Part shown: positions 1 to 6,187 of the stretch, piece by piece | How the letters are laid out: every line of letters starts with the position of its first letter | How positions within the stretch are numbered: position 1 is the stretch's first letter | Assembly: GCA_037439685.1 (NCBI GenBank) | Contig: JBBIVO010000023.1 | Location: 1-22,513 of the forward strand | Direction: 5' to 3' | Source of the DNA: JAGTRB01 sp037439685 | GTDB lineage: Archaea; Thermoproteota; Bathyarchaeia; TCS64 | Length of the DNA stretch: 22,513 nt | The notes under the pieces: generated by a model | What the model was told of the DNA's origin: nothing | The model's database searches: none | The model's input: the letters and a program-made list of their open reading frames with translations, nothing else | Translations under genes and position numbers: made by a program

Positions 1-366
1 CCCGAAGAACTGCCTTGCAGCCGCCTCCAGCTTAGAGGGGTCCACCATGTGGGGAACCCCTCTCGGATGAACGTGGAGCTTAGAGCTTGAATAGACCTCC
101 AGAAGCCTCCAGGAGCCGCCTGAATGATCTAGATGGATGTGGGTCGCTCCGACCAGGGCAAGCCCATCCTTTTCCACCCCTATCTGCCTCAGGTCCATCA
201 GCAGGCTCGGTATGGAGGCCGTAGGGCCCGGATCTATAACGATGCTCTCTCCCCCCCTCACGAGGTAGGTGCCCAAGACACCGTGGCGCCCGTGATACTC
301 CGCGTCTATGAGGTAGGTCTCACCCTTGACCAGCCTATATGTCAACCTGGATCGATTTGATGTCAT
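1..366 (-). CDS. MBL-fold metallo-hydrolase, N-terminal part (cut by window edge)
   Basis: This is the first 122 codons of a metallo-beta-lactamase-fold hydrolase; the rest lies beyond position 1. The zinc-binding signature THIHLDHSGG is at residues 74-83 (H75, H77, D79, H80), preceded by the usual beta-strand pair GTYLVRGESIVIDPG (residues 32-46). These features identify the fold, but the substrate cannot be read from this fragment. I begin at ATG 366-364. A TATA-like TTTAATAA at 375-382 lies only about 12 nt upstream of that ATG, so transcription may start inside it. TTG at 345-343, just before TYRLVKG, is then a possible real start. Family membership is seen in the sequence; the role is unknown. 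Confidence 0.85.
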   Translation of the reverse strand, partial: MTSNRSRLTYRLVKGETYLIDAEYHGRHGVLGTYLVRGGESIVIDPGPTASIPSLLMDLRQIGVEKDGLALVGATHIHLDHSGGSWRLLEVYSSSKLHVHPRGVPHMVDPSKLEAAARQFFG

Positions 367-458
367 GGGAAACCTTATTAAACCTTCTTCCCATCAATTG
401 AAACAAAAAGTAATTTCTACTTATGATGATAGATGTTGTCAATGGCTGCATTCCCTTT

Positions 459-605
459 TCAGATTCTTAATTCCTCATCCTCAAAACCCTTATACTCGCC
501 GTTCGAATCATTATAAGAGGCTTCCAGCATCCTCTGGAACTCTTTAAGTGTTATGAGCCATCTTTCTCTAGGGTCTCCTCCATAAAAACTTACTTCATAA
601 AGCAA
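459..605 (-). CDS. Small ORF of 48 codons, unrecognised
   Basis: An open frame from TTG (605-603) to TGA (461-459). It reads like protein, with an acidic and aromatic composition: FYGGDPRERWLITLKEF near the N-terminus and GFEDEELRI at the end. I do not recognise the family. There is no clear Shine-Dalgarno site, and the frame could equally be the C-terminal remnant of a longer decayed gene, since the frame is open a few codons upstream before a TGA. It lies just downstream, on the same strand, of another unassigned ORF. It may be a real small protein or a fragment. Confidence 0.3.
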   Translation of the reverse strand: MLYEVSFYGGDPRERWLITLKEFQRMLEASYNDSNGEYKGFEDEELRI

Positions 606-606
606 A

Positions 607-831
607 TTAAGAGTTCATCTTAAAACCTATAACCTCAGGTAATCTGTTTTCTCCCGCTTTGAATCCATCGAAATTTAATGGAAAAGTGAGAGCTGTAGCT
701 TCAGTTATGCATTTTCGGGGGCTTTGCTCCACGGCGTTGGCGAGCTTCTTCAGGGCAACATTGCTCCAATCTGGATCATGAAGCTGGCCTGGATTAACGG
801 CATTGGCGGGGGAGCCCGCTGTGACCATCAC
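607..831 (-). CDS. Short ORF, unrecognised, possibly a gene fragment
   Basis: A 74-codon frame, using GTG 831 as start; it stays open to 864 without a better start. The translation is protein-like, with TAGSPANAVNPGQLHDPDW near the N-terminus and FDGFKAGENRLPEVIGFK near the end. I cannot assign a family. The lack of a convincing promoter or Shine-Dalgarno site and the decayed surroundings favour a remnant of a longer gene. It ends a few bases before the start of the 459-605 ORF. Confidence 0.3.
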   Translation of the reverse strand: MMVTAGSPANAVNPGQLHDPDWSNVALKKLANAVEQSPRKCITEATALTFPLNFDGFKAGENRLPEVIGFKMNS

Positions 832-903
832 TCCCCCTTCGTAACTGGAGTACTTGCCATCGCCTTAGGTCTTATGGTTGCAATAAGCTCCAGAAGGGAT
901 TGA

Positions 904-1258
904 GGAGAGAAATTGGCGCTCTTCGTCTCATCTGGCGCGCAAGCACTAATCGGGCGTGAGGAGAAACCAGAGAAAATGGGGCGGGGCAAAAAGGAATACC
1001 TTGAAGAAAAGGCTGCCAAGTAGAATCTACCGCCCATTGCTTAAGGTTTGTTTGGCGGCGTCTAAGACTTTATCAGATGGCCATGATGGGCAGGGAGGGC
1101 TAAGCCAATAGCTGAACAGCATTTGGACGCTGCAGGATTCAAAGAAACCGACCCCTGAATCCACGATGCGAGGGAGGGGAATGCCGCCCGAGACTGGGCA
1201 AAAGAACAAGGATTCGCTTATGACCCACGCGAGCTTTCAAAATTGTTCGAGCCTGTAA
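904..1258 (+). pseudogene. Flavodoxin-like (HemG/Flavodoxin_5 type) pseudogene
   Basis: Reading frame 1 of the plus strand gives a recognisable flavodoxin-domain protein from LALFVSSG (913-936), through KKEYLEEKAAK and GLFGGV, to AAGFKETDP (1129-1155) and RDWAKEQ. It is interrupted by five in-frame stops at 1021 (TAG), 1042 (TAA), 1063 (TAA), 1084 (TGA) and 1156 (TGA). Each sits where family members plausibly have Tyr, Leu, Tyr, Trp and Gly, so each can be explained by one substitution. The N-terminal FMN-binding half is missing or unrecognisable; a frame change near 911 may join some of it. Intact relatives are FMN proteins of the menaquinone-dependent protoporphyrinogen oxidase type. The family call comes from remembered motifs, not a search. 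Confidence 0.6.
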
Positions 1259-1266
1259 TGATGGCT

Positions 1267-1271
1267 AAAAA
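1267..1271 (-). terminator. T-tract after tRNA-Ser
   Basis: Five consecutive T on the minus strand, one base beyond the tRNA 3' end. This is the kind of short U-tract that ends archaeal transcripts. Confidence 0.5.
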
Positions 1272-1272
1272 G

Positions 1273-1370
1273 CGCCGGGGATGGGATTTGAACCCATGAG
1301 CTCGCGAGGAGCACCAGTTCTCTCGTCTCATTTCAAGACTGGCGCTTTATCCTGGCTTGGCTACCCCGGC
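1273..1370 (-). tRNA. tRNA-Ser (UGA anticodon) with 12-nt intron
   Basis: On the minus strand the acceptor 5' strand GCCGGGG (1370-1364) pairs with CCCCGGC (1280-1274), followed by discriminator G at 1273. The T arm is ATGGG-TTCAAAT-CCCAT. A long variable arm, GCTC-CTCGC-GAGC, marks a class II (Ser/Leu) tRNA, and anticodon TGA at 1335-1333 makes it serine. The anticodon stem CCAGT/ACTGG encloses 19 nt instead of 7, so a 12-nt intron (1331-1320) lies at the canonical position 37/38. The D stem has one apparent C-A mismatch (positions 12 and 23). CCA is not encoded. Confidence 0.92.
1320..1331 (-). other. tRNA intron with relaxed bulge-helix-bulge
   Basis: Twelve bases between A37 and A38 of tRNA-Ser(UGA). 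CTTG of the anticodon loop pairs with CGAG near the intron's 3' end (4 bp, one G-U). This leaves a 3-nt bulge, AGA, at the 3' splice site and an open AAA-containing loop at the 5' site. The result is a relaxed BHB motif suited to the archaeal splicing endonuclease. Confidence 0.75.
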
Positions 1371-1428
1371 TAAGAATTAGAGACTTGAACCTCATGTAAA
1401 TCCATTTCGAGTTCCCCCTCCTAGAAGG

Positions 1429-2199
1429 TTATACCCTTATCTCGAAGAGCCTCTGGGCGTTCCTCGTTGTCGCTTTGGCCACATCTTCAGTTGGTAGCCC
1501 CTTCAGCTCTGAGAGGGCCCTTAGGGTTCTCACGAGGTCCGCGGGCTCGGATGGGCTTCCACGATAATCTACGGGGGAGTCCGTCTCTATGAGGATGCTC
1601 TCTATAGGGGCGTGGGCCAGGGCGGCTCTATGCCCTTCACTGTACTCCGCCGCTATGGTGGCTGAGATGTAGTAGCCGGCATCCAACAGTTCCCTCAGGA
1701 TCTCTAATGGGCCGCTGTACCAGTGGAAGACGCCCCTCTCTGGGCCATAGACCTTAGCCAGGTCAAGGGCATCCCTCCAAGATCCTCTTGCGTGGATTGA
1801 GACGGGTTTATCATTCTCCGATGCTATCCTCAACTGCTGAATATATAATCCCCTTTGAAGATCCCTCACGTCCCTCCTCTTTCTTGCCTCCCTGCTCCAA
1901 TAGTCTAGGCCTATCTCTCCGATGGCGGTGCATCTCTCCACATTTTCCTCTATGAACCTGATCGCCTCCTCTATCTCCTGAGCCGCTATCTCCGTCGGGT
2001 GTATCCCCAGGGCGGGGTAGATATATCCCGGAAAGGTTTCGGCCAACTTCAGGGTTGCCCTGCACGTCTCCAATTCGGCTCCAACCGCTATGATGGCCCC
2101 CACTCCCGCGGCCTTCGCCCTCTCCAAAGCCTCCTTCGGGTTATCTAGGTCTGAGACGTGGGCGTGGGTGTCTATCAGCATGACCAACTCCCGGTTCAA
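1429..2199 (-). CDS. TatD-family metal-dependent nuclease
   Basis: A 256-residue TIM-barrel hydrolase of the TatD DNase family, at full family length. The metal and catalytic motifs are present in order: DTHAHV (H12, H14), GEIGLDYW (E95), SIHARG (H136), FHWYSG (H159) and ETDSPVD (D207). TatD proteins are Mg-dependent 3'-5' DNases linked to DNA repair or nucleic-acid turnover; the substrate here is unproven. Two starts are plausible. TTG at 2199 has AGGAGG about 8-9 nt upstream. ATG at 2181, which gives the family-typical MLIDTHAH, has GGGAG 6 nt upstream. A TATA-like element near 2261-2270 lies upstream of both. It is the last protein gene of the long minus-strand run before the tRNA. Confidence 0.93.
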   Translation of the reverse strand: MNRELVMLIDTHAHVSDLDNPKEALERAKAAGVGAIIAVGAELETCRATLKLAETFPGYIYPALGIHPTEIAAQEIEEAIRFIEENVERCTAIGEIGLDYWSREARKRRDVRDLQRGLYIQQLRIASENDKPVSIHARGSWRDALDLAKVYGPERGVFHWYSGPLEILRELLDAGYYISATIAAEYSEGHRAALAHAPIESILIETDSPVDYRGSPSEPADLVRTLRALSELKGLPTEDVAKATTRNAQRLFEIRV

Positions 2200-2257
2200 C
2201 CCCTCGAACCTCCTAGAGGAAGGCCCTGCGGCTCCGGCGGCTCACCCAGCCTGCCAT

Positions 2258-2270
2258 TAAAAATATTTAA
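2258..2270 (-). promoter_or_regulatory. TATA-like promoter of the TatD gene
   Basis: TTAAATATTTTTA on the minus strand would place initiation near 2237, giving a leader of about 38 nt that carries the AGGAGG site. Inferred from position and composition. Confidence 0.5.
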
Positions 2271-2304
2271 CTTAGAGATATTTATCTGTTGACTTAGCAA
2301 GATT

Positions 2305-2631
2305 TCATCTCCACTTTTCGAGTAACTCTTCGATAGATATTTTCTCTCTCCTCTTTTTTAATATGTACCAGCAGAGCCATGTTATGGTGAAGAGTGGAAG
2401 AATATCTAATCCTGGTATAACCTCTAACATCGTTATTAAGCCGAGCCAGCCGAAGAGTATGAAGGAGGACACTACGCCCACCAGGTCGAGAAGATCGCCT
2501 AGAAGGGGGGTGGTTAAGGGTGGGAAGAGGTACTCGACGAAGTCGAGAGTCAAGCAGAGCATCAAGGTGGCAAGCTCCTCCCAAGATAGCTTGACGACCC
2601 AGGGCTCGGAGATGGTCCTTATCGCGATCAC
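2305..2631 (-). CDS. Small membrane protein, unrecognised
   Basis: A 108-residue protein with a moderately hydrophobic N-terminal half (about residues 20-46), two strong transmembrane segments (about 48-69 and 73-91) and a basic, then acidic C-terminal tail, KKRREKISIEELLEKW. The positive-inside rule would put the tail in the cytoplasm. I do not recognise a named family, and no catalytic residues stand out. The GTG start at 2631 has no good Shine-Dalgarno site but lies 28 nt from the centre of a TATA box at 2655-2663, so a leaderless mRNA beginning at this GTG is likely. The neighbouring SPFH gene is also a membrane protein, but it ends upstream of this promoter, so the two are not clearly one operon. 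Confidence 0.8.
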   Translation of the reverse strand: MIAIRTISEPWVVKLSWEELATLMLCLTLDFVEYLFPPLTTPLLGDLLDLVGVVSSFILFGWLGLITMLEVIPGLDILPLFTITWLCWYILKKRREKISIEELLEKWR

Positions 2632-2654
2632 CTGAAGAGTGCTTAGATGCAGGG

Positions 2655-2663
2655 ATATAAAAA
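2655..2663 (-). promoter_or_regulatory. TATA box of the small membrane protein gene
   Basis: TTTTTATAT on the minus strand, centred 28 nt before the GTG start at 2631. The spacing predicts initiation at or beside the start codon. Confidence 0.6.
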
Positions 2664-2678
2664 CGGCTTGCTCCTTGC

Positions 2679-3632
2679 TTAGGGGGTCGTGGGGATGGGT
2701 AAAAGGAAGCGGTCTGCCTCTCCAGGGATTACTATTATTAGTCCCCTACCCGCCTCGGCTATTGACCTCAACGTCTCCAGATATAGGTAGAGGTTCGTTA
2801 GCTGGGTTGAGTTCAATCCAGGCTGCTGCGAGGCTATGGCCTCTATGGCCTCTCTAGTGGCATTGGCTAATATTATCTTCGACCTCGCCAGCCCCTCCGC
2901 CTCTATCATCTTTGAGAGGGCGGTCGCGTTGGCTATGACTAGGATCCTGGTCTTGTTAAACTCTGCGGCTATCGCGAGCTGCTCTGCTGCGAGCTTGCTC
3001 TCGATGGCGTCGACGAAGGCGGTGGGCAGGGCTATCCTCCTCAGGTTCACGGCCTCGAGGATCACGGCGTCGGATAGTGAGGCTTCCCCTTTGAAGGCCT
3101 CAGCCAAGCTCTTCTCCATGAGGGCGCTGATGGCTCCCCTCTCCTCTATGGTCCCTATGGCCGTGAATCCCACGATGAGGTTCCTTATGGTCTCCCTTAT
3201 TATCGGGATTATCGCCCTATCCTTCCAGTCTAGGCCGGGATAGCGTTTGAAGAGGTCTAGGGCCTTGGAGGGGGAGATGCTCCACCTCACCGTGATATCT
3301 ACATCGACCCTCAGCCCGTCCTTTGTGAGGCAGGGGACGGCTGGAAAGTCTCCTTGGGCTGCGCCCTCCGACCACATGTTCACGCTGTCCGTCGCGACAT
3401 AGATCCGATACACGGTTGCCCATGGGGGCCTGAAGAAGTAGCGGGCGCTGGCTCCATCGCCGACCGATGTGACCGAACCCGTGAAGGGATCGGCGATTAC
3501 GGCTACGTAGCCAACCCCTATCTGGCCGACGCTGAAGACGAGGATGCCAACTATGATTATCACCGAGACTATGGCTACTACCCCTAACCCCTCTATTCTA
3601 CGCCTCCCCTCTACAGGCACGCGCCGATGCAT
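2679..3632 (-). CDS. SPFH/Band-7 (prohibitin-stomatin-like) membrane protein
   Basis: A protein of about 317 residues with a basic N-terminus, one transmembrane segment (about 15-36 from this start), an SPFH domain beginning GVGYVAVIADPFTGSV, and an Ala/Glu-rich coiled-coil region (KLAAEQLAIAAEFNKTRILV and onward) before a hydrophobic, proline-rich end. SPFH proteins form large membrane-anchored oligomers that organise membrane microdomains and often regulate membrane proteases. No NfeD partner is adjacent. I choose ATG 3632, preceded by AGGTGA at good spacing. GTG 3641, nine bases upstream, lies inside that ribosome-binding site, and the TATA-like TTTAAG near 3661-3666 would start transcription at about 3637. 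Confidence 0.88.
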   Translation of the reverse strand: MHRRVPVEGRRRIEGLGVVAIVSVIIIVGILVFSVGQIGVGYVAVIADPFTGSVTSVGDGASARYFFRPPWATVYRIYVATDSVNMWSEGAAQGDFPAVPCLTKDGLRVDVDITVRWSISPSKALDLFKRYPGLDWKDRAIIPIIRETIRNLIVGFTAIGTIEERGAISALMEKSLAEAFKGEASLSDAVILEAVNLRRIALPTAFVDAIESKLAAEQLAIAAEFNKTRILVIANATALSKMIEAEGLARSKIILANATREAIEAIASQQPGLNSTQLTNLYLYLETLRSIAEAGRGLIIVIPGEADRFLLPIPTTP

Positions 3633-3684
3633 TCCTCTCACCTATTCGCTCGTAGATGAGCTTAAACCTATCTCGATGGTTGAG

Positions 3685-3957
3685 CTAATCTCTTATCCCT
3701 TCTAGGAAGCTTATGGCGCTCCATATGCGGGTTCGGGTGTACATCGGCATATTTGGGTCTTGCGAGATCTCGTCGAGGAGATCTATGGCGTTGGCGGCCC
3801 TCGCCGCTATGCTTAGACTCTCATCCAAGAGTATATCATAGGCCTGCTTCGCAGTCCTCCTGATGTTTCTAGGCGTCGTATTGTCCTCCGCCACCCTATT
3901 GAGGATCGCCATGGCCTGTTTAAGCTTCTGCGTGTAGTCCTCACCTTTACTCGACAT
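3685..3957 (-). CDS. UPF0147 family protein
   Basis: A 90-residue helical protein of the archaeal UPF0147 family, recognised from KLKQAMAILNRVAEDNTTPR, AARAANAIDLLDEISQDPN and MPMYTRTRIWSAISFLE. The family is widespread in archaea but has no established function. The frame is open to ATG 3999, but I place the start at ATG 3957. GGAGGTG (3969-3963) sits 5 nt upstream, and a TATA box at 4000-4008 predicts initiation near 3978, which excludes the longer form. The extra 14 residues of the longer version are glycine-rich and not family-like. It is a single gene between the SPFH and HAD genes. Confidence 0.9.
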   Translation of the reverse strand: MSSKGEDYTQKLKQAMAILNRVAEDNTTPRNIRRTAKQAYDILLDESLSIAARAANAIDLLDEISQDPNMPMYTRTRIWSAISFLEGIRD

Positions 3958-3999
3958 CCCGCCACCTCCAACATCCAGGAAGAAGACCTCTCCAGCCAT

Positions 4000-4008
4000 C
4001 TATAAACT
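4000..4008 (-). promoter_or_regulatory. TATA box of the UPF0147 gene
   Basis: AGTTTATAG on the minus strand. With about 26 nt to the start site, transcription would begin near 3978, just upstream of the GGAGGTG ribosome-binding site at 3969-3963. This decides the start codon of the gene. Confidence 0.65.
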
Positions 4009-4079
4009 ATTAAGTCGATAAAAAGTTATCTCCTGAAGACGCTTAGAGATTAAGGGGGCCTTGAATCTGCCGCTCCCTT

Positions 4080-4186
4080 TTAGGTAGATCCCTCGGATCC
4101 TCGGTGGTAGGCCTGCGTGGCCTCAGGGAGATGCTCCAACAGCTCACCTAGGTTTCTCAAGAGTTTTACCGGCTTATTCTTCCCCC
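4080..4186 (-). other. Displaced C-terminal tail of the HAD gene (other frame)
   Basis: After the run of five G at 4186-4182 (minus strand), the HAD frame ends quickly at TAA 4168-4166. A -1 shift on that run instead continues for 33 codons to TAA 4082-4080. That stretch contains KPVKLLRNLGELLEHLPEA, which resembles the final helix of HAD phosphatases. A sixth G would restore a 244-residue protein. This looks like a real coding tail separated by one missing base. Confidence 0.65.
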
Positions 4187-4813
4187 ATATGAGGCCTCGC
4201 CTAGAGGTCCCGTCTTAACCCCTATGAACCTGCAGCCCGCCCTCTCGGCGCACTCCATATCTATCCTGTGGTCCCCCACCAGTAGAACCTCCTCGGGCCT
4301 CAGCCCCATGAGCTCCGCCGTGTGAATTAAGGCCTCCGGATTTGGCTTAGGCTTAGGGGTCTCCCCCCTCGCGAGGATGACATCGAAGTATCTCAGCATC
4401 CCGGTCTTCTCTAGGGCTCTTACGGCGTATGTCCGGTGCCCCCGTGTGAGCACAGCTAGCCTGAAGCCCATCTCCCTCAGCCTCCGCAGAGCCTCGGATG
4501 CCCCTTCCACCTCGGTGACGGTGTGGAGAGCTTCAAGCTCGGCTCCGTTCATCACCTCCTCAACCCTCCTCAGTATCTCCCCCCTCTCCTCATCGGGCCT
4601 CTCCTGCTCCCTCCATATATCCTCGGCCCTCCTCAGGATCTCCACCGTCGTCTCATGGGGCGATAGGAGCCCTTCAGGAACCCCCTTAGACTCCAGCAGT
4701 GAGATTATCCTCCTCTTCATCCCGATAAAATCTATCTTCGAGTTTATCAGGGTTCCATCGAGGTCGAAGACGATGCCCCTCATCCCCTTCAGCTTCAAGG
4801 GAGCCTCCATCAT
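4166..4813 (-). CDS. HAD-superfamily phosphatase (phosphoglycolate phosphatase-like), apparently frameshifted at the end
   Basis: A 215-residue HAD hydrolase. Motif I is FDLDGTLINS (nucleophile D17, acid/base D19), followed by a helical cap domain. Motif II lies in LAVLTRGHRT, motif III is the lysine in KPKPNPEAL, and motif IV is VLLVGDHRIDMECA. It is of the phosphoglycolate phosphatase or pyrophosphatase-like subgroup; the small-molecule phosphate substrate cannot be told. The frame ends in YGGRISR right after a G5 run, while the missing family-like C-terminal helix is open in the adjacent frame down to 4080. This may be a true mutation, a homopolymer error or programmed slippage. The catalytic core is complete. 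It lies downstream of the ABC-2 permease on the same strand, about 60 bp away. Confidence 0.88.
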   Translation of the reverse strand: MMEAPLKLKGMRGIVFDLDGTLINSKIDFIGMKRRIISLLESKGVPEGLLSPHETTVEILRRAEDIWREQERPDEERGEILRRVEEVMNGAELEALHTVTEVEGASEALRRLREMGFRLAVLTRGHRTYAVRALEKTGMLRYFDVILARGETPKPKPNPEALIHTAELMGLRPEEVLLVGDHRIDMECAERAGCRFIGVKTGPLGEASYGGRISR

Positions 4814-4876
4814 CCCTGGGAGATGGGGCTTGGAGCATTTATCGCTTGCGATCCCCCTCGAGGGGTTCAGATGGCG

Positions 4877-6187
4877 CTAACCCTCTTCAAGGGCTCTTCG
4901 GCCTCCTCCAAAGCCCATCCTCGAGGTTATAATCCTCTCCGTCGAGAATAGGCGTGAGGCTATGTATAGTATCACCCCTGTGAATATGCTTATGTAGAGG
5001 ATTCCGATGATGGCTCCGAGATAGTCTCCTGAAACTGCTGCCTTTGCAGATGTGATGCTGTGGGTGTAGGGAACCATTAGGAGCACCCACCTGGCCTCGG
5101 TTGAAAGGTTTTCTAGGCCCGTGAACATCAACACTATCGCTGGGATTAAGACGGGGATGATCAGGATTCCCACGAGGCTCTGAGCAGCTCGGACATTGTC
5201 GGTGAAGGCGGCGAGGGATATGGCCAGGGCTAGGCCTGAGACCAGCGTGATGAATATGACGCATCCCAAGAGGAGGAGGCCGAAGGGGCTGGGGCTCAGC
5301 CCCACCTCGCCGATGGGTAAGGGGGACTGAGGCGTGAATCTTAGAGCCGAGCCCATGTAGAAGACGAAGCCGAGCATATATGCGACGGAACCCAGTATCG
5401 CAACCACTATAGAGCCCCCTAGCTTCCCCGCCAAGATGGCCATCCGACTTATGGGAAGGGTCATTAAGGTCTCGAATGTCTTCTGCTCCTTCTCTATGGC
5501 CACGCTGGTGGCAGCCATCTGTATCGCAAACGTCAGCATGACCATCACGAGGACGGGGAGCAGGATGGCTTGGGAGAGGACGAGCCCGATGATAGAGTGG
5601 GGTGAGGCGTCTATCGGGATGCCCCTAACCAGGGATGAATAGGATATGGATATGGGGTTCCTGACAGCCTCAGCCTCATATGGGGCTCCTAGGGCTTCGA
5701 GGAGCCTCTCTATCCTTCCAAGAGATGCCTGGTAACCATAGAGGTTTATGAGGCCGGCCGCCGCCTCAGCCGCCCCGGTCTCTGTGAGGGTTAGCTCCCT
5801 CAGGTTTGCATAGATCCTCACCATCGCCATGCGCCCCGAAGAGATGTTGGCCGAGTAGCCGCGGGGTATGTGGAGGAGGACGGGGTGGCCTGTTCTGTCC
5901 AACTCCTCTAGGGCCTTATCGAGGGATGGGGCTTCAACGGTTATCACAGAGCCGTTCTCTTTGAGATAATCTATCAGGCTCTTCGAGGCCTCCCCACCAT
6001 CCTCGTCATAGACGGCTATGGGGGTGGAAGATGCGGCTCTAACCGCCGACTCTTGGGATACTCCTATGGCATATCCCATTATTGGGAGGATTAGGAGGGG
6101 CATCAATATCACGCCTAGGAGGATCTTCGGATCCCTCACAAGCTCCTTCACATCCTTGGCTATGAGGGCTATGAGAGCCTTAATCAC
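4877..6187 (-). CDS. ABC-2 type transporter permease
   Basis: A 436-residue permease of the ABC-2 type. A cytoplasmic lead-in (IAKDVKELVRDPKIL) is followed by transmembrane helix 1 and a roughly 150-residue extracytoplasmic region. After that come five more hydrophobic segments with the ABC-2 signature region FETLMTLPISRMAILAGKL. This layout resembles NatB and other exporters with a large loop after TM1. I place the start at GTG 6187, overlapping the last codons of the upstream ATPase gene, with GGAGG 9 nt upstream. The frame is open to 6232, but that would overlap the ATPase by over 50 bp. The overlap implies translational coupling; the two products should form one exporter. The substrate (ion, lipid or drug) is unknown. 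Confidence 0.9.
   Translation of the reverse strand: MIKALIALIAKDVKELVRDPKILLGVILMPLLILPIMGYAIGVSQESAVRAASSTPIAVYDEDGGEASKSLIDYLKENGSVITVEAPSLDKALEELDRTGHPVLLHIPRGYSANISSGRMAMVRIYANLRELTLTETGAAEAAAGLINLYGYQASLGRIERLLEALGAPYEAEAVRNPISISYSSLVRGIPIDASPHSIIGLVLSQAILLPVLVMVMLTFAIQMAATSVAIEKEQKTFETLMTLPISRMAILAGKLGGSIVVAILGSVAYMLGFVFYMGSALRFTPQSPLPIGEVGLSPSPFGLLLLGCVIFITLVSGLALAISLAAFTDNVRAAQSLVGILIIPVLIPAIVLMFTGLENLSTEARWVLLMVPYTHSITSAKAAVSGDYLGAIIGILYISIFTGVILYIASRLFSTERIITSRMGFGGGRRALEEG

Larger units (their letters stand above)
367..1272. other. Gene-poor decayed zone between MBL hydrolase and tRNA-Ser
   Basis: About 900 bp without an intact recognised gene. It holds two short minus-strand ORFs (459-605 and 607-864) and the remains of a flavodoxin-like gene on the plus strand (904-1258). 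No insertion-sequence ends, terminal inverted repeats or transposase remnants were seen. The stretch ends at the 3' end of tRNA-Ser, a common integration target, but I found no duplicated tRNA 3' segment within it. Confidence 0.6.

Noticed and set aside
1021..1158. Recoding (selenocysteine, pyrrolysine or suppressor) to explain stops in the flavodoxin frame
   Set aside because: All three stop types occur at unrelated positions, and the N-terminal half is missing, so pseudogene decay is simpler.
3958..3999. Longer N-terminus for UPF0147 starting at ATG 3999
   Set aside because: The TATA box at 4000-4008 would start transcription downstream of this ATG, and GGAGGTG directs translation to ATG 3957.
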